From NCBI RefSeq assembly GCF_038235435.1, contig NZ_CP151275.1:2728001-2792000 (forward strand): a stretch of DNA of 64,000 nt, given 5' to 3'. Within the stretch, counting starts at the first letter, position 1. Each line of letters begins with the position of its first letter. The notes beneath the pieces are model-generated. The model had not been told where the DNA came from. It searched no databases and worked only from the letters and a program-made list of their open reading frames with translations. This DNA comes from Niveibacterium sp. SC-1 (GTDB taxonomy: Bacteria; Pseudomonadota; Gammaproteobacteria; Burkholderiales; Rhodocyclaceae). Positions 16,186 through 26,048 of this stretch are shown here, piece after piece. The position numbers and the translations under genes are program-made.

Positions 16186-17835
16186 TTAAAACCGCCGCAC
16201 CTCGATATTGTGTTTCTGTAGCGCGTACCCCATCTGCCGCGGCGAGATGTTCAGAAGTCGCGCGGCCTTGGCCTGCACCCAGCCGCATTGCTCCATCGCC
16301 CAGATCAGGCGTTCGCGTTCTCCCTGGGGCTTCTCGGCGCTGAACTGGCGTCCAGGCGCGGCCTGGGGCATGCGTTCTGCGCCCGCAGAATCATCGCCGC
16401 CAACGGTCTCCGGCACGGGAGCGGACACCAGCGGTGACACGGCGTCGTCCTTGTTCATGAAGTGCAGGACTTGGGTGAGGCAACGGTTGGCGGAACATGG
16501 AAAATCACGGCGATCGATGGCGTCGTGCTGCGACATCGTGGCGGTGCGCTCGATGCAGTTTTCCAGTTCGCGCACGTTGCCGGGCCAGTAGCAGTGCATC
16601 AGCACTTCTTCGCCGTCGGCGGAGAGCGCCATCTGGCGGTCGTTCTCCTTGTTGAAGCGTTCGAGGAAGTGGCGGGCCAGCGCGGTGATGTCCTCACGGC
16701 GCTCGCGCAGCGCCGGCAGGAAGATGCTGACGACGTTGATACGGAAGTAGAGGTCCGAGCGGAAGGTGCCGGCGGCCACCATCTTCTCCAGGTTGCGGTT
16801 CGTGGCGCAAACAAGGCGCACGTCGACCTTGATCGACTTGCTGCCACCCACGCGTTCAAACTCGCGTTCCTGCAGCACGCGCAGGAGCTTGGTCTGAAAG
16901 GCAGGCGAGACGTCACCGATCTCGTCGAGGAAGAGCGTGCCGCCGTCGGCCATCTCGAAGCGGCCCTTGCGCTCGGTGGAGGCACCGGTGAAGGAGCCTT
17001 TCTCATGACCGAAGAGTTCGGATTCGAGCAGTGACTCCGAGAGCGCCGCGCAGTTGAGCTTGACGAAGGGCTGCCCCTTGCGCAGGGAGAGTTCATGGAT
17101 CGAACGGGCGATGACTTCCTTGCCGGTGCCGCTCTCGCCGCGCAGGAGCACCGTCGAGCGTGAGGGTGCCACCTGGTGCACTTCGGCAAATACCGCCTGC
17201 ATCTGACGCGAGTTGCCGACCACGTTGTTGAGCTTGAAGCGCCCGCGCGGCTCGCGCACATCTCGCTTGGCGTGGCTCATCAGCCGTTCATGCTCCTGGC
17301 TCACGACGCGGCGCAGCGCAACCGACTGGCCGACGAGGTTCGCAACCATGGTGAGCAGGCGCACGTCACGATTGAAGCCGCGGCTGGGGCTCGCGACACG
17401 GTCTATGGTCAACACGCCGAGGACCTGGTTGCCGCCACGGATCGGCACGCCGACGAAGCCGATCTTGCCCTCGTGCGGTTCGTCGCGGGAACCGGCACGG
17501 TTGAGGAAGAGCGGCTCGGTGGCGATGTCGGGGACCACAATGGGCGCACCGGCCGCGAACACGCGTCCGATGATGCCTTCGCGCGCGTAGTAGCGCGCCG
17601 CCTCCCATTCCCGCGCATTAAGGCCCACAGCGGCCTCCAGCCGCAGCGTCACCCCATCGTCGTCGGCCAGCGCGATCATGCCGCGGCGGAATTCGAGGTG
17701 GTGGGCGAGCACATTGAGTGCCTCGCGCAAGGTCTTGGATACATCCAGGGACGAGCAGAGGATCTTGCTGATCTCGTAGACCGTCACGAGATCGAGATTC
17801 GCTCGCGCGTACAGCTCATTTCCGTTCGGCGCCAT
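16186..17835 (-). CDS. nifA: Nif-specific sigma-54 activator NifA (oxygen-sensitive type)
   Basis: A 549-residue enhancer-binding protein. It has an N-terminal GAF domain (about residues 15-175), an AAA+ domain with Walker A GESGTGKE (233-240), the sigma-54 contact loop written GSFTGA instead of the usual GAFTGA (280-285), Walker [10 protein letters not shown] (300-308), and a C-terminal helix-turn-helix (about 515-545). Four cysteines, C415, C427, C447 and C452, have the exact C-x11-C-x19-C-x4-C spacing of NifA proteins that sense oxygen/redox directly, so NifL is not required. Its own TGT-N10-ACA site and sigma-54 promoters precede iscS and nifV. The ATG at 17835 gives the normal family N-terminus. 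Confidence 0.96.
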   Translation of the reverse strand: MAPNGNELYARANLDLVTVYEISKILCSSLDVSKTLREALNVLAHHLEFRRGMIALADDDGVTLRLEAAVGLNAREWEAARYYAREGIIGRVFAAGAPIVVPDIATEPLFLNRAGSRDEPHEGKIGFVGVPIRGGNQVLGVLTIDRVASPSRGFNRDVRLLTMVANLVGQSVALRRVVSQEHERLMSHAKRDVREPRGRFKLNNVVGNSRQMQAVFAEVHQVAPSRSTVLLRGESGTGKEVIARSIHELSLRKGQPFVKLNCAALSESLLESELFGHEKGSFTGASTERKGRFEMADGGTLFLDEIGDVSPAFQTKLLRVLQEREFERVGGSKSIKVDVRLVCATNRNLEKMVAAGTFRSDLYFRINVVSIFLPALRERREDITALARHFLERFNKENDRQMALSADGEEVLMHCYWPGNVRELENCIERTATMSQHDAIDRRDFPCSANRCLTQVLHFMNKDDAVSPLVSAPVPETVGGDDSAGAERMPQAAPGRQFSAEKPQGERERLIWAMEQCGWVQAKAARLLNISPRQMGYALQKHNIEVRRF

Positions 17836-18153
17836 TGCGCTTACCTCCGCACGAAACCGCCGCGCCCCTTCCGCAACTGAAAGCAGTCTGCAGAAACGCC
17901 GCGGGCGAGGGACGGGTTCATGAAGAAGGTCTCCAAGCAAACGGCGTACCTTATCCCTTCTGCAAACATGGTTTTGGCGCAGAGCATCCTCCGGCGCCGC
18001 TCGTGGTCCTTCCGACGCGTCTGACCCCGGAAGCAGATCGCCCCCTTTCCGGACCATCTTGGTGCGCTTGGAGCCGGGAAGCCTCTGCGGAGCCGCCCAG
18101 TGTGTGGCACAAGGCCTGGGGGAGCGTCCGACCGACCGGCGATCGCGGCGCCG
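17836..18153. other. Intergenic region between nifA and the divergent ISC operon
   Basis: No gene is supported here; the overlapping reading frames have no family resemblance. This stretch must hold the nifA promoter, but no convincing sigma-54 or sigma-70 element was identified for it. Confidence 0.5.
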
Positions 18154-18169
18154 TGTAGGCAATCCGACA
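18154..18169 (+). promoter_or_regulatory. NifA upstream activator sequence (TGT-N10-ACA) for the ISC operon
   Basis: TGT, ten bases (AGGCAATCCG), ACA is a perfect NifA site. It lies 82 bp upstream of the -24 element at 18252, within the usual spacing for enhancer action. It is symmetric, so it could also act on nifA, but that start is more than 300 bp away. Confidence 0.82.
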
Positions 18170-18251
18170 AATACGACAGCTGGATGCAGCCCCGCGCGGC
18201 CCCGCTCACGCAAATCACCCTAAACCATTGAACCAAATGCAGTTTTCAAAC

Positions 18252-18267
18252 TGGTCCGCAAGTTGCT
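18252..18267 (+). promoter_or_regulatory. Sigma-54 promoter of the nif-linked ISC operon
   Basis: TGGTCCGCAAGTTGCT matches TGG-N9-TTGCT with the required GG-N10-GC spacing. It ends 42 bp before the iscS ATG. With the UAS at 18154 it indicates NifA-dependent transcription of iscS-iscU-erpA-iscA-hscA-fdx. Confidence 0.82.
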
Positions 18268-18309
18268 GACTGCATCCCGGACACATCGTCCGTCTGGCAG
18301 GAGCCGCCC

Positions 18310-19521
18310 ATGACCAAGCGCCCGATCTACCTGGACTACGCCGCCACCACGCCGGTCGACCTGCGCGTCGTGGCCCGCATGACACCGCTGCTCTTCGAGC
18401 ACTTCGGCAATCCCGCCAGCCGCTCGCACAGCTACGGCTGGGTCGCAGAGGAAGTCGTGGAGCTCGCCCGCGAACAAGTGGCGGCCCTGATCGGTGCGGA
18501 CCCGCGCACGATCGTGTGGACCTCGGGCGCGACTGAATCGAACAACCTCGCGATCAAGGGTGCGGCGCGCTTTCATGCGCGGCGCGGCCGCCACATCGTG
18601 ACGGTGAAGACCGAGCACAAGTCGGTGCTCGACACCTGTCGCGACCTCGAACGCGAGGGCTTCGAAGTGACCTATCTCGACGTGCAGGAGAACGGGCTCG
18701 TCGATCCCGAGACTTTCCGCGCCGCGCTGCGACCCGACACGGTCATCGCCTCGGTAATGCTCGTGAACAACGAGATCGGCGTGATCCAGGACGTCGCGGC
18801 GCTCGGCAGCATCTGCCGCGACAAGGGCGTGCTCCTCCATGTCGACGCGGCGCAGGCCACGGGCAAGGTCCATATCGATCTCGACAGCCTGCCGATCGAC
18901 CTGATGTCGCTCTCGGCACACAAGACCTACGGCCCCAAGGGCATCGGCGCGCTCTACGTCTGCCGCAAGCCGCGCGTACGCATCGACGCGATCATTCACG
19001 GCGGTGGTCATGAACGCGGCATGCGCTCGGGCACGCTGCCTACGCACCAGATCGCGGGCATGGGCGAGGCCTACTGGATCGCGCGCGAAACGATGGGCAC
19101 TGAGAACGAGCGGATCCGCTGGCTGCGGGACCGCCTGCTTGCGGGGCTCGTCACGCTCGACCAGGTCTTCGTCAACGGCGACATCGAACGCCGCGTGCCG
19201 CACAACCTGAACCTCTCCTTCAACTTCGTCGAAGGCGAATCGCTGCTGATGGGCCTGAAGGACGTGGCGGTGTCCTCGGGTTCGGCCTGTACCTCGGCGA
19301 GCCTGGAGCCCTCCTACGTGCTGCGCGCCCTCGGGCGCAGCGACGAACTCGCGCACAGCTCGATCCGCTTCTCGATCGGCCGCTTCACCACGGTGGAAGA
19401 GATCGACGCGGTGATCGCCAAGGTCTCCGCCGCCGTGGGCAAGCTGCGCGAGCTTTCCCCGCTGTGGGACATGCATCGCGACGGCATCGATCTTTCCACC
19501 GTGCAGTGGGCCTCCCACTGA
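18310..19521 (+). CDS. iscS: IscS-type cysteine desulfurase
   Basis: A 403-residue IscS. The N-terminus [12 protein letters not shown], the PLP lysine in [12 protein letters not shown], the sulfur-accepting Cys in [17 protein letters not shown] and the C-terminal [15 protein letters not shown] tail all match the housekeeping IscS subfamily rather than NifS. It donates sulfur to IscU, encoded 76 bp downstream. The operon lacks iscR and starts from a NifA/sigma-54 promoter, so this is likely a nitrogen-fixation-dedicated copy. Confidence 0.95.
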   Translation: MTKRPIYLDYAATTPVDLRVVARMTPLLFEHFGNPASRSHSYGWVAEEVVELAREQVAALIGADPRTIVWTSGATESNNLAIKGAARFHARRGRHIVTVKTEHKSVLDTCRDLEREGFEVTYLDVQENGLVDPETFRAALRPDTVIASVMLVNNEIGVIQDVAALGSICRDKGVLLHVDAAQATGKVHIDLDSLPIDLMSLSAHKTYGPKGIGALYVCRKPRVRIDAIIHGGGHERGMRSGTLPTHQIAGMGEAYWIARETMGTENERIRWLRDRLLAGLVTLDQVFVNGDIERRVPHNLNLSFNFVEGESLLMGLKDVAVSSGSACTSASLEPSYVLRALGRSDELAHSSIRFSIGRFTTVEEIDAVIAKVSAAVGKLRELSPLWDMHRDGIDLSTVQWASH

Positions 19522-19597
19522 AACCGACAGCAGCAAGCAACGCACTGAAGGCGACCCGCAGAGGACCGCCCCTCCCCCGACCAACGGAGAGCAAGCC

Positions 19598-20014
19598 ATG
19601 GCTTACAGCGACAAGGTCCTCGACCACTACGACAACCCCCGCAACGTGGGCTCCTTCTCCACTGCCGCAGAGGATGTGGGCACCGGCATGGTGGGCGCGC
19701 CGGCCTGCGGCGATGTGATGAAACTGCAGATCAAGGTCAGTGCCGACGGCGTGATCGAGGATGCGAAGTTCAAGACCTACGGCTGCGGTTCAGCAATCGC
19801 GTCGAGCTCGCTCGTCACCGAATGGGTCAAGGGCAAGACGCTCGACGAGGCGCTCGCGATCAAGAACACGCGCATCGCCGAGGAGCTGGCACTCCCGCCC
19901 GTGAAGATCCACTGCTCGATCCTCGCCGAGGACGCGATCAAGGCAGCCGTCGCGGACTACCGCGCCAAGCAGCCGGGCGCCTGCCCCACGGTAGAAATCG
20001 AGCAAGCAGCATGA
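19598..20014 (+). CDS. iscU: Fe-S cluster scaffold IscU
   Basis: A 138-residue scaffold with the three cluster cysteines (PACGDVM near 37, [10 protein letters not shown] near 63, [10 protein letters not shown] near 106), the cluster-labilising Asp in CGD, and the LPPVK motif recognised by the chaperone HscA. It builds [2Fe-2S] and [4Fe-4S] clusters with sulfur from IscS. No nifU is present in the window, so this protein probably takes that role for nitrogenase. The next coding frame begins at its stop codon. Confidence 0.95.
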   Translation: MAYSDKVLDHYDNPRNVGSFSTAAEDVGTGMVGAPACGDVMKLQIKVSADGVIEDAKFKTYGCGSAIASSSLVTEWVKGKTLDEALAIKNTRIAEELALPPVKIHCSILAEDAIKAAVADYRAKQPGACPTVEIEQAA

Positions 20015-20025
20015 GCGGGGAAGCC

Positions 20026-20370
20026 ATGAGCGCCATTACCACCGATCCCATCCTCTTCTTGGACGCCGCGGCCACCAAGGTCGCAGAGATGATCGCCGAC
20101 GAGGGCAACCCCGAACTCAAGCTGCGGGTGTACGTCACTGGCGGCGGCTGCTCGGGCTTCTCTTACGGCTTCGCCTTCGAAGAGGCGGTCAACGAGGACG
20201 ACTTCGCCATCGTGCGCGGCAGCGTCACCCTGGTCGTCGACCCGATGAGCCTGCAGTACCTGACCGGCGCCGAGATCGACTACGAGGACGGGCTGGAAGG
20301 CTCGCGATTCGTGATCCGCAACCCCAACGCATCCTCCACCTGTGGCTGCGGCAGTTCCTTCTCGATGTGA
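20026..20370 (+). CDS. erpA: A-type Fe-S carrier ErpA
   Basis: A 114-residue ErpA-type carrier: [39 protein letters not shown] and STCGCGSSF carry the three conserved Cys. The protein hands [4Fe-4S] clusters from IscU to targets. I prefer the ATG at 20026 because GGGGAAG precedes it; an ATG at 20011 that overlaps the iscU stop (ATGA) would add five residues. ErpA is usually encoded away from isc, so its place inside the operon is notable. Confidence 0.88.
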   Translation: MSAITTDPILFLDAAATKVAEMIADEGNPELKLRVYVTGGGCSGFSYGFAFEEAVNEDDFAIVRGSVTLVVDPMSLQYLTGAEIDYEDGLEGSRFVIRNPNASSTCGCGSSFSM

Positions 20371-20380
20371 GGTGAGCGAC

Positions 20381-20704
20381 ATGAGCATTACCGTGAGCGC
20401 CGCGGCCGCGCGGCATATCCAGCGCAGCCTGGCCAAACGGGGCAGCGGCCTCGGCCTGCGCCTGGCGGTCAAGACCTCGGGCTGCTCGGGCCTTGCCTAT
20501 GCGATCGAGTTCGCCGACGCCGCCCGCCCCGAAGACCTGCGCTACGAGAGCAACGGTGTAACCGTGCTCCTCGATCCGAAAAGCCTCGCCTTCCTCGACG
20601 GCACCGAACTCGACTTCGTGCGCGAGGGCCTCAACGAAGGCTTCAAGTTCAACAACCCGAACGCCAAGGCCGCATGCGGCTGCGGTGAGAGTTTCGCGGT
20701 GTGA
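20381..20704 (+). CDS. iscA: A-type Fe-S carrier IscA
   Basis: A 107-residue Isc[23 protein letters not shown] and [14 protein letters not shown] contain the three ligand Cys. It sits 10 bp after erpA with a GAGGTGAG ribosome site. Together with erpA it provides two different A-type carriers in one NifA-controlled operon. Confidence 0.93.
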   Translation: MSITVSAAAARHIQRSLAKRGSGLGLRLAVKTSGCSGLAYAIEFADAARPEDLRYESNGVTVLLDPKSLAFLDGTELDFVREGLNEGFKFNNPNAKAACGCGESFAV

Positions 20705-20737
20705 GCGCGCGGGCGAGTCCGCGCGAACGATCGGTGC

Positions 20738-20824
20738 GTAGCCCGCATGCAGGCGCAGCCGGAATCCGAGGCCTTCGTGATTCGCTCGCCGTTTCCCGGA
20801 TTCCGCTGCGGGCATCCGGGCTAC
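20738..20824. repeat. Pair of inverted REP-like palindromes (BIME-like) between iscA and hscA
   Basis: The right half contains CCCGGAT and ATCCGGG arms (20795-20820) and ends in CTAC. The left half (20738-20770) is a degenerate inverted version starting GTAGCCCG. This arrangement resembles paired REP elements of proteobacteria. It occupies the place where hscB usually lies. No other copy was noticed in the window. Confidence 0.6.
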
Positions 20825-20870
20825 CTGCGCCGCGCCCACAACACAGATGAGAGCCTGAGGGAGCACAGCC

Positions 20871-22745
20871 ATGGCCTTGCTGCAGATAGCCGAACCGGGG
20901 CAAGCCGCCGCCCCGCATCAGCACCGGCTCGCGGTCGGCATCGACCTGGGCACCACGAACTCGCTTGTCGCCACGGTGGCCAGCGGCATTTCGCGCGTCC
21001 TGCCTGACGACCAGGGCCGCCGCCTGCTGCCCTCGGTGGTGCGCTACAGCGAGGATCCCGAGCAGGCCATCAGCGTCGGCCACACCGCACAGGCCGAGCA
21101 GGTTTCTGATCCGCGCAACACCATCGTCTCCGTCAAACGCTTCATGGGCCGCAGCCTCGCCGACCTGGACGCCACCGCCACGCCCTACAGCCTGCTCGAC
21201 ACGCCGGGCATGGTGAGCCTGGACACCCGCGCAGGCGCGAAGTCACCGGTGGAGGTGTCGGCGGAGATCCTGCGCGAACTGCGCTCACGCGCAGAAGCCT
21301 CGCTGGGCGGGGATCTGGTGGGCAGCGTCATCACCGTGCCCGCCTACTTCGACGATGCGCAACGCCAGGCGACCAAGGACGCCGCGCGGCTCGCCGGCCT
21401 CAACGTCCTGCGCCTGCTCAACGAACCGACTGCTGCGGCCATCGCTTACGGGCTGGACAAGGGCAGTTCGGGGACCTTCGCGATCTACGACCTGGGCGGC
21501 GGCACCTTCGACATCTCCATCTTGCGGCTCACCCAAGGGGTCTTCGAAGTGAAGGCCACCGCGGGCGACGCAGCACTCGGCGGTGACGATTTCGACCATT
21601 GCATCGCGGAGTGGATGCGCGGGCAGATTGCCCTGGAGAACCCGACGCCCGCCGACACGCGCCTCTTGCTGTCGCTCGCACGCACGGCGAAGGAAGCCTT
21701 GTCGAGTGTCGCCAGCACCGAGCTTGCCGGGCGCAGCTCGGACGGACGCGAGTTCCGGCTCACGCTCAGCCGCGAGGCCTTCGAGGTGATGAGCGCGGAC
21801 CTCGTCAAGCGCACCCTGCGCCCGGTGCGCAAAGCCCTGCGCGACGCCGGCCTCGAAGCCGAAGAAGTGGACGGTGTGGTGCTGGTGGGCGGATCGACGC
21901 GGATGCCGCAGGTGCGCGCCGCCGTGCGCGAACTCTTCGGCCGCGAACCCCTGACCGATCTCGACCCCGACGAAGTCGTGGCGCTCGGTGCCGCGCTCCA
22001 GGCCAACATCCTCGCAGGCAATCGGAGTGCTGCCGACGACTGGCTGCTGCTCGACGTGTGTCCGCTCTCGCTCGGGTTGGAAACCATGGGCGGGCTGGTC
22101 GAGAAGATCATCCCGCGCAACTCCACCATCCCCACCGCCCGCGCACAGGAATTCACCACTTTCAAGGACGGCCAGACCGCGATGGCCATCCATGTCCTGC
22201 AGGGCGAGCGCGAACTCGTCAGCGACTGCCGCTCGCTGGCCCGCTTCGACTTGCGCGGCATCCCGCCGATGGTTGCCGGCGCAGCGCGCATTCGCGTCAC
22301 CTTCCAGATCGACGCCGACGGACTGCTTTCGGTAGGTGCTTGCGAAACGACCTCGGGCGTCGAGGCCCATATCGAGGTCAAGCCCGCCTACGGCCTGCGC
22401 GACGAGCAGATCGCCGACATGCTGCTCGACGCCTACGGCAAGGCCGACAGCGACATGGCGGCGCGCATGCTGCGCGAAGCCCAGGTCGACGCCCGCCGGC
22501 TCGTGGACGCCACTACGGCAGCCCTGGCCGAGGACGGCCACGCGCTGCTGAGCCGCGACGAATACCAGGCCCTGCAACAACGCGTGTACGAACTCGCCGA
22601 ACTGCTGCAGACCAGCGCCGAAACCCGCGCGATCAAGGACGCCACCGCCGCACTCAACAGCGCGAGCACCGCCTTCGCCGAACGCCGCATGGATGCCGGC
22701 ATCCGCCGCGCCCTCTCCGGCGCCCGCCTGGAGGAACTCGCATGA
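20871..22745 (+). CDS. hscA: Fe-S assembly chaperone HscA (Hsp70 family)
   Basis: A 624-residue Hsp70 of the HscA subfamily: ATPase phosphate loop [15 protein letters not shown] near the start, [37 protein letters not shown], then the substrate domain ([20 protein letters not shown]) and a helical lid. HscA releases clusters from IscU through the LPPVK motif, which is present in this operon's IscU. Its usual J-protein partner hscB is missing; a housekeeping copy elsewhere may serve. Confidence 0.94.
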   Translation: MALLQIAEPGQAAAPHQHRLAVGIDLGTTNSLVATVASGISRVLPDDQGRRLLPSVVRYSEDPEQAISVGHTAQAEQVSDPRNTIVSVKRFMGRSLADLDATATPYSLLDTPGMVSLDTRAGAKSPVEVSAEILRELRSRAEASLGGDLVGSVITVPAYFDDAQRQATKDAARLAGLNVLRLLNEPTAAAIAYGLDKGSSGTFAIYDLGGGTFDISILRLTQGVFEVKATAGDAALGGDDFDHCIAEWMRGQIALENPTPADTRLLLSLARTAKEALSSVASTELAGRSSDGREFRLTLSREAFEVMSADLVKRTLRPVRKALRDAGLEAEEVDGVVLVGGSTRMPQVRAAVRELFGREPLTDLDPDEVVALGAALQANILAGNRSAADDWLLLDVCPLSLGLETMGGLVEKIIPRNSTIPTARAQEFTTFKDGQTAMAIHVLQGERELVSDCRSLARFDLRGIPPMVAGAARIRVTFQIDADGLLSVGACETTSGVEAHIEVKPAYGLRDEQIADMLLDAYGKADSDMAARMLREAQVDARRLVDATTAALAEDGHALLSRDEYQALQQRVYELAELLQTSAETRAIKDATAALNSASTAFAERRMDAGIRRALSGARLEELA

Positions 22746-22821
22746 GCACCGCCCTACCCCTCACCCCCGCCGCATCCGGCGCGCGGTACGCGGCCCACTC
22801 GCGAATCATGAGGAAGTCGCC

Positions 22822-23160
22822 ATGGGCACCGTGACCGTCCTCCCCCATCCGCAGCTCTGCCCCAACGGCACTCGCTTCGAGGCCCGCTGCGGCGTATCGC
22901 TCTGCGATGCATTGCTCGCCAACGGCATCGCCATCGAACATGCCTGCGAGAAGGTCGCCGCCTGCGCCACCTGCCACGTCTATGTGCGCGAGGGCGGCGA
23001 GACGCTGGCCGCGGCACGCATTGACGAAGAAGACCAACTCGACGCCGCATGGGGCGTCGAAGCCACCTCCCGCCTCGCCTGCTGCGCCCGCCTGGGCGAA
23101 CACGACATCACCATCGAACTGCCGCGCCATACGCGGAACCTCGCGCGCGAGCACGGCTGA
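22822..23160 (+). CDS. fdx: ISC-type [2Fe-2S] ferredoxin Fdx
   Basis: A 112-residue ferredoxin with the ISC arrangement ACEKVAACATCHVYV (C-x5-C-x2-C) and a fourth ligand in RLACCARLG. The family supplies electrons for cluster formation on IscU. The ATG at 22822 has GAGGAAG upstream. It ends the NifA-controlled ISC operon; iscX is not present. Confidence 0.93.
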   Translation: MGTVTVLPHPQLCPNGTRFEARCGVSLCDALLANGIAIEHACEKVAACATCHVYVREGGETLAAARIDEEDQLDAAWGVEATSRLACCARLGEHDITIELPRHTRNLAREHG

Positions 23161-23476
23161 CCTGCGAGACGCCCGTGCTCGTTCAAGCCGCCGGAACGCG
23201 TCGCTCGGCATGGGCTCGCGGCTGCGCCGCGCGCTGGCAAAGGCGGTGTGATTGCAAAGGCAACGCGGGAGCGGGACCTGCAATACAGTCCACCTGTACC
23301 GTCATCCCTGTCGTCGGTCCTTTGTCGTGAGCGAGCGCCTGGCTCGTCCCGGCCAGATTCGGCTGTCGTCGCGAAGGGAATCACCTGCAGACGATTCCCT
23401 CGGAAGAACCAAACCTCCGATCAGCCTCGATCTTGCGGGGAGCCATACGTGAGCTGTCGGGCACCTGGCGGAAGCC
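23161..23476. other. Intergenic region after the ISC operon
   Basis: No gene is supported. An inverted repeat GGGAATC / GATTCCC (23376-23399, 10-bp loop) is the only structure seen, and it could help end transcription. Confidence 0.4.
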
Positions 23477-23674
23477 CTAGCAGCTCAGGAAGAACTGTAG
23501 CGACAGCACCAAGCCGCCGAACCAGAGTATGAGCATCCCCGCAACCCCGATAAGCGCAGCCACGGGCCACGACAGGGACCGCACCTTCCTGGAACGCCAA
23601 AGCATGTATCCCGCGAACGATCCGCCTGCCGCGACGCCGAGTATGAGTATCAGCCAACCGATGAGATTGATCAT
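23477..23674 (-). CDS. Small two-helix membrane protein, unknown function
   Basis: A 65-residue protein that is almost entirely two membrane helices: INLIGWLILILGVAAGGSFAGY and WPVAALIGVAGMLILWFGGL, joined by a basic loop (RSRKVRS). The start at 23674 has AAGGA upstream at short spacing. An in-frame ATG at 23791 would add a 39-residue leader with a signal-like segment. It lies in a lower-GC stretch between two nif operons and shows no link to them. Confidence 0.45.
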   Translation of the reverse strand: MINLIGWLILILGVAAGGSFAGYMLWRSRKVRSLSWPVAALIGVAGMLILWFGGLVLSLQFFLSC

Positions 23675-23906
23675 CGGATCCTTCGGTTGAAACTCCGCCG
23701 GACATTGCCTGAGGGCGTACAAAGGGGAGGCGTACGCCAGCAGAAGGACTGGCGTTCCGCAACTCTTAATGAAGCGCCGACAGTACGTCATGCGAATCCA
23801 ACGAACGAAAGGGCATTCCCCATCCCGCGCCGGTCGCGTGGCGACAGTGCGTTCCGGGAGCCACGCTGTATCGGGCAGGAGCAGTGACCATTCTGGCGTA
23901 CATCCT

Positions 23907-24179
23907 CTACTTCCTTGTTCGGAGAAGGAGCCAGGCAACGCAAATGAAGGCAACGCTGAACACCAGCAGACTGATAGCACCATCGCCTCGACGCTCGGAG
24001 AACTCGCCATAGATGAGAGCAGGCGCAAGGGGAGACCAAACCAGGAACTCGGGGAAGCCGCTGAACGGAATATCAGGATGGCCGCTGAAGCCGGCGCGCA
24101 TTGTGTACATCACTAGGACGGCGCCCGCGACGACGTATGCGAAAAGGAATCTGGCGGCGACCAAGGCTACTCTGCGCAT
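23907..24179 (-). CDS. Small hypothetical membrane protein
   Basis: A 90-residue protein with an N-terminal membrane helix (ALVAARFLFAYVVAGAVLVMY), a polar middle, and a C-terminal helix (AISLLVFSVAFICVAWLLL) ending in a basic tail. The ATG is at 24179. No family is recognised. Composition differs from the neighbouring nif genes, suggesting a separate origin. Confidence 0.5.
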   Translation of the reverse strand: MRRVALVAARFLFAYVVAGAVLVMYTMRAGFSGHPDIPFSGFPEFLVWSPLAPALIYGEFSERRGDGAISLLVFSVAFICVAWLLLRTRK

Positions 24180-24764
24180 AGCAATCGATGCCTAACGTGA
24201 TTCTGGCCCAGCGACGTATCGGCAGATGCAAACATAAAGTCCACATGCACGCAGAACGGTCGGTTGGTCGTGGTCATAGGTGGATGTTCTCGCAGCTTGC
24301 CTTCAGAGTGGCCGAGATGCCTTTTGGCTTTGCGGCCCAACGGTCATTCGAACGACAGAACAGTCTGTCCTCTTCCGATACGAAGTCACGAATCTGACTC
24401 CCATAGGGTTGATTCCATGTGGATACTGTTGAGGGTCTGCCAACCGAACCATCGATTCTAAGGGCAGACCAACACCCCTGCATGTTCTCCGGTGGCAAGG
24501 GGTCGATCGCTCTCTCGTTGCGAGATCCAGGCTGCTCCGGAAGCGGCCCCTTAACTCTGAGCAATGGGCGCCCCTGCTTCCTCGCCCGGCACTGAGGGCG
24601 ACAATCCGCGAACGCACCGGCGCCCTCAGCAAGCAAGGGGCCCAGCTCCCTCTCCCCGCAGCCGCAGTCAAGCGCCGCGCGGTGACGCTCCCCTTCTGTG
24701 TCGATCACACGCGGGCGCAGGGCCCATCACTTCACTGCTGACGTATCACTGACCAGTGAGCCGC
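24180..24764. other. Gap upstream of the nifV promoter; no clear gene
   Basis: The longest frame is on the minus strand (24274-24708, 144 codons), with a rather protein-like C-terminal half (WNQPYGSQIRDF, then CRSNDRWAAKPKG). No family, ribosome site or neighbour supports it. Base composition is lower in GC than the nif operons on either side. I leave it as unassigned DNA, possibly a remnant of acquired sequence. Confidence 0.4.
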
Positions 24765-24780
24765 TGTGCCAAAGAGGACA
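24765..24780 (+). promoter_or_regulatory. NifA upstream activator sequence for the nifV operon
   Basis: TGT, ten bases (GCCAAAGAGG), ACA is a perfect NifA site placed 87 bp upstream of the -24 element at 24868. Confidence 0.83.
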
Positions 24781-24867
24781 AAGGCGACATAGCGCACCTG
24801 TCCAGCCCTCGAAGGAGGAAGCGCACAAAGTCCATTCCGTTCAGTCACTTGGGAACCATCAAGGACG

Positions 24868-24883
24868 TGGCACACCGCTTGCT
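24868..24883 (+). promoter_or_regulatory. Sigma-54 promoter of the nifV-cysE-nifW-fixABCX operon
   Basis: TGGCACACCGCTTGCT is a perfect consensus TGGCAC-N5-TTGCT element. It ends 25 bp before the nifV ATG. Confidence 0.92.
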
Positions 24884-24908
24884 GAACTCAGCTTGAAAGG
24901 ACATCGCC

Positions 24909-26048
24909 ATGTCACACCGCTTCATCATCAACGACACCACTTTGCGCGACGGCGAGCAGACCGCCGGGGTCGCGTTCAACGCCGAGGAGAAGCTCGCGAT
25001 TGCGCGCGCACTCGATGCGGCCGGTGTGTCGGAGATGGAAGTGGGAATTCCGGTGATGGGCTCAGCCGAGATCGAGGTGATCAACGCAATCGCTGCATTG
25101 CGTCTGCGCTCGCGGCTGATGGTCTGGGGCCGCATGGTGGAAGAAGATCTGCGCGCGGCGCTGGCTTGCCGGGCCGACCTGATCCATCTCTCGATCCCGG
25201 TCTCGGACATCCAGATCCGCGCAAAGCTCGGTCGCGGCCGCGACTGGGTCCTTGCGCAGATCACGCCGCATGTGCGGCGGGTGCGCGAGGCCGGGCGCGA
25301 TGCGACGGTGGGGATGGAGGATGCCTCGCGGGCTGACGTCGCCTTCCTGTGCCGCGTGGCGGAGGCCGCCCAAGCGGCCGGTGCGCGGCGGGTGCGCTTT
25401 GCGGACACGCTGGGCATTCTCGATCCGTTCCGGACCCACGAAGTCATCGCGACGCTGCGCAGTGCGGTCGATATCGAAATCGAGATCCACGCCCACAACG
25501 ACCTTGGGCTCGCTACTGCCAACACGCTGGCTGCCTTCCGCGCTGGCGCGACGCATGCGAACACCACGGTCAACGGGCTCGGCGAGCGCGCCGGCAATGC
25601 GCCGCTGGAGGAAGTCGTGATGTCGATGCGCCATGTGCACGAAGTGGACTGCGGCCTCGACACGCGCGCCCTGCTGCCGATCTCTCAGTTGGTCGCACAG
25701 GCCTCCGGCCGCGCAGTTGCGGCGAACAAGAGCATCGTCGGCGACGCGGTGTTCACCCATGAATCCGGCATCCATGTGGATGGCCTGATCAAGGATCCGC
25801 GCAACTATCAGGGTTTCGATCCGGCCGAACTCGGGCGCTCGCATCGGCTCGTGCTGGGCAAGCACTCGGGCTCGCATGCGGTGCAGGCGGCCTACGCGCG
25901 GCTCGGACTGCGGCCGACGCTGCGGCAGATCGGGCCGATCATGCAGCGCATCCGCGACTATGCGACGCGGACCAAGCGGGTACCGGACACCAGCGATCTC
26001 GCCCACTTCTACCTCGAAGCGACGCGCGCCGCGCGGGAGCCCTCATGA
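24909..26048 (+). CDS. nifV: Homocitrate synthase NifV
   Basis: A 379-residue enzyme that condenses acetyl-CoA with 2-oxoglutarate to (R)-homocitrate, the organic ligand of FeMo-co. It has the family start [17 protein letters not shown], the metal-binding [26 protein letters not shown] and the downstream [10 protein letters not shown]. It is the first gene behind a perfect sigma-54 promoter. The stop overlaps the next start as ATGA. Confidence 0.95.
   Translation: MSHRFIINDTTLRDGEQTAGVAFNAEEKLAIARALDAAGVSEMEVGIPVMGSAEIEVINAIAALRLRSRLMVWGRMVEEDLRAALACRADLIHLSIPVSDIQIRAKLGRGRDWVLAQITPHVRRVREAGRDATVGMEDASRADVAFLCRVAEAAQAAGARRVRFADTLGILDPFRTHEVIATLRSAVDIEIEIHAHNDLGLATANTLAAFRAGATHANTTVNGLGERAGNAPLEEVVMSMRHVHEVDCGLDTRALLPISQLVAQASGRAVAANKSIVGDAVFTHESGIHVDGLIKDPRNYQGFDPAELGRSHRLVLGKHSGSHAVQAAYARLGLRPTLRQIGPIMQRIRDYATRTKRVPDTSDLAHFYLEATRAAREPS

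Noticed and set aside
22742..22834. 30-codon frame starting at the hscA stop (ATGA)
   Set aside because: It overlaps the fdx start, has no ribosome site of its own and no similarity to iscX or other ISC proteins.
24274..24708. 144-codon minus-strand frame before the nifV promoter
   Set aside because: The C-terminal half looks somewhat protein-like, but no start signal, family or partner supports it.
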